A stretch of DNA of 64,000 bases from JBDHWG01 sp046328525. GTDB taxonomy: Bacteria > Chloroflexota > Anaerolineae > Epilineales > JAHCIE01. The translations under genes and the position numbers were made by a program. The stretch spans positions 124,001 to 188,000 of the forward strand of contig JAXLWK010000007.1 of the NCBI GenBank assembly GCA_046328525.1, given 5' to 3'. Numbering within the stretch: the stretch's first letter is position 1; each line of letters opens with the position of its first letter. The notes beneath the pieces are model-generated. The model did not search any database. It was given only the letters and a program-made list of their open reading frames with translations, and was not told the DNA's origin. Of this stretch, positions 63,552 through 64,000 are shown in pieces.

Positions 63552-64000
63552 ATGCGCTGCGCCATGTGCGGCTACGAGTTCGACACCACGGACCTGGCAT
63601 GCCACGCCTCATGCCCACTCAGCCCCCACTGCGCCGTCGTGTGCTGCCCCCGCTGCGGCTACTCCACGGTGGACCCGCAGCGCTCGACGTTCCTCGGCTG
63701 GGTGCAGCGCCTCATCGGGAAGTGCGAGACGCCGGTCGAGGCGCGGGCGGACGGCGCGATTCCGCTGCTCCAGCTGCGGCCGGGTCAGGAGGCGCAGGTC
63801 GTCAGCGTCGGCGAGAGCCACCCGGAGCAGACGCTCCACCTCAGCCACTTCGGGCTACTGCCGGGCATGACCGTCCGCCTGCGCCAGACGAAGCCCGTCC
63901 CCATCGTGCGCATCGCCGAGACGGACCTGGCCCTGGACGCCTCGGTCGCGGCGGAAATCTTCGTCGCCACAAAATTCACTCGCCATTCCCTTGACAAACG
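63552..64000 (+). CDS. Zinc-ribbon/FeoA-domain protein (partial)
   Basis: The frame runs off the window after 149 residues. The N-terminus is a cysteine-rich module (CAMCGYEF..., CHASCPLSPHCAVVCCPRCGYST) that predicts a zinc ribbon or Fe-S site. Residues ~75-140 read as a FeoA/SH3-like domain (LLQLRPGQEAQVVSVGESHPEQTLHLSHFGLLPGMTVRLRQTKPVPIVRI). It begins one base after the feoB stop, so it is coupled to it. FeoA domains assist FeoB. A TTGACA at 63990-63995 near the window end may belong to the next unit. Confidence 0.85.
   Translation, partial: MRCAMCGYEFDTTDLACHASCPLSPHCAVVCCPRCGYSTVDPQRSTFLGWVQRLIGKCETPVEARADGAIPLLQLRPGQEAQVVSVGESHPEQTLHLSHFGLLPGMTVRLRQTKPVPIVRIAETDLALDASVAAEIFVATKFTRHSLDK

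Overview
The window is GC-rich bacterial chromosome, densely packed and mostly arranged in translationally coupled operons. It most likely comes from an uncultivated or poorly known member of the Chloroflexota (Anaerolineae-like). The pointers are the LysW-dependent alpha-aminoadipate route to lysine, large secreted proteins with Thr/Pro-rich stalks and a short hydrophobic 'LPL' tail, an F420-type PPOX protein, an SpvB/RHS-type giant secreted protein and many short dispersed hairpin repeats. The phylum call is inference; no rRNA or tRNA gene was found.

Layout. 1-11019 (+): a catabolic and one-carbon region. It holds the end of a corrinoid-reactivation ATPase, MetV and MetF, and then, behind a perfect TTGACA-N17-TATAAT promoter with a LacI-type palindrome at the start site, a cupin, a MetE-like methyltransferase, an HpcH aldolase, an SMP-30 lactonase, two double-SnoaL proteins, a LacI regulator, a HisD-like dehydrogenase and an SDR. 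11020-19767: mobile debris and a 6.8-kb RHS gene on the minus strand, broken by one frameshift and one amber codon. A lipoprotein and an orphan RHS-core fragment joined to a truncated transposase lie downstream of it. 19768-26709: ComM, PPOX, GNAT, fatty-acid desaturase, ROK kinase, SIS protein, adenylate kinase and a YbaK-type protein. 26830-41536 (-): alanine dehydrogenase/CoA-transferase, flavodoxin, universal stress proteins, methyltransferase, SDR, a dihydroorotate-dehydrogenase-like protein, pyruvate:ferredoxin oxidoreductase, a baeRF-type possible ribosome hibernation factor and glutamate dehydrogenase; together these look like anaerobic amino-acid/pyruvate metabolism plus stress survival. 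41848-47818 (+): an operon behind a perfect promoter flanked by two DtxR-like boxes, encoding a seven-blade SBBP surface protein, a duplicated MacB-type permease and its ATPase.

48165-49879: an IS110-family element whose ends, target site and bridge RNA can be read from the sequence. All four guides of the predicted bridge RNA find matches in the inferred donor junction and target. 49913-61514: lysY, then tryptophanase, ABM and GNAT genes, then a minus-strand lysine operon (lysS, lysT, lysU, a methyltransferase, homoisocitrate dehydrogenase, a LysE exporter, lysW, lysX, NUDIX). The operon is preceded by a leader with a lysine-containing leader peptide and two mutually exclusive terminator hairpins. 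61595-64000 (+): feoB, apparently leaderless, and a zinc-ribbon/FeoA fusion cut by the window end.

The strongest candidates for something new are the decoded IS110 bridge RNA and its repeat target, the metal-box-controlled SBBP/ABC operon whose first protein carries a permease-derived N-terminus, the lysine attenuator, and a 65-bp dispersed repeat whose three copies show compensatory stem changes.
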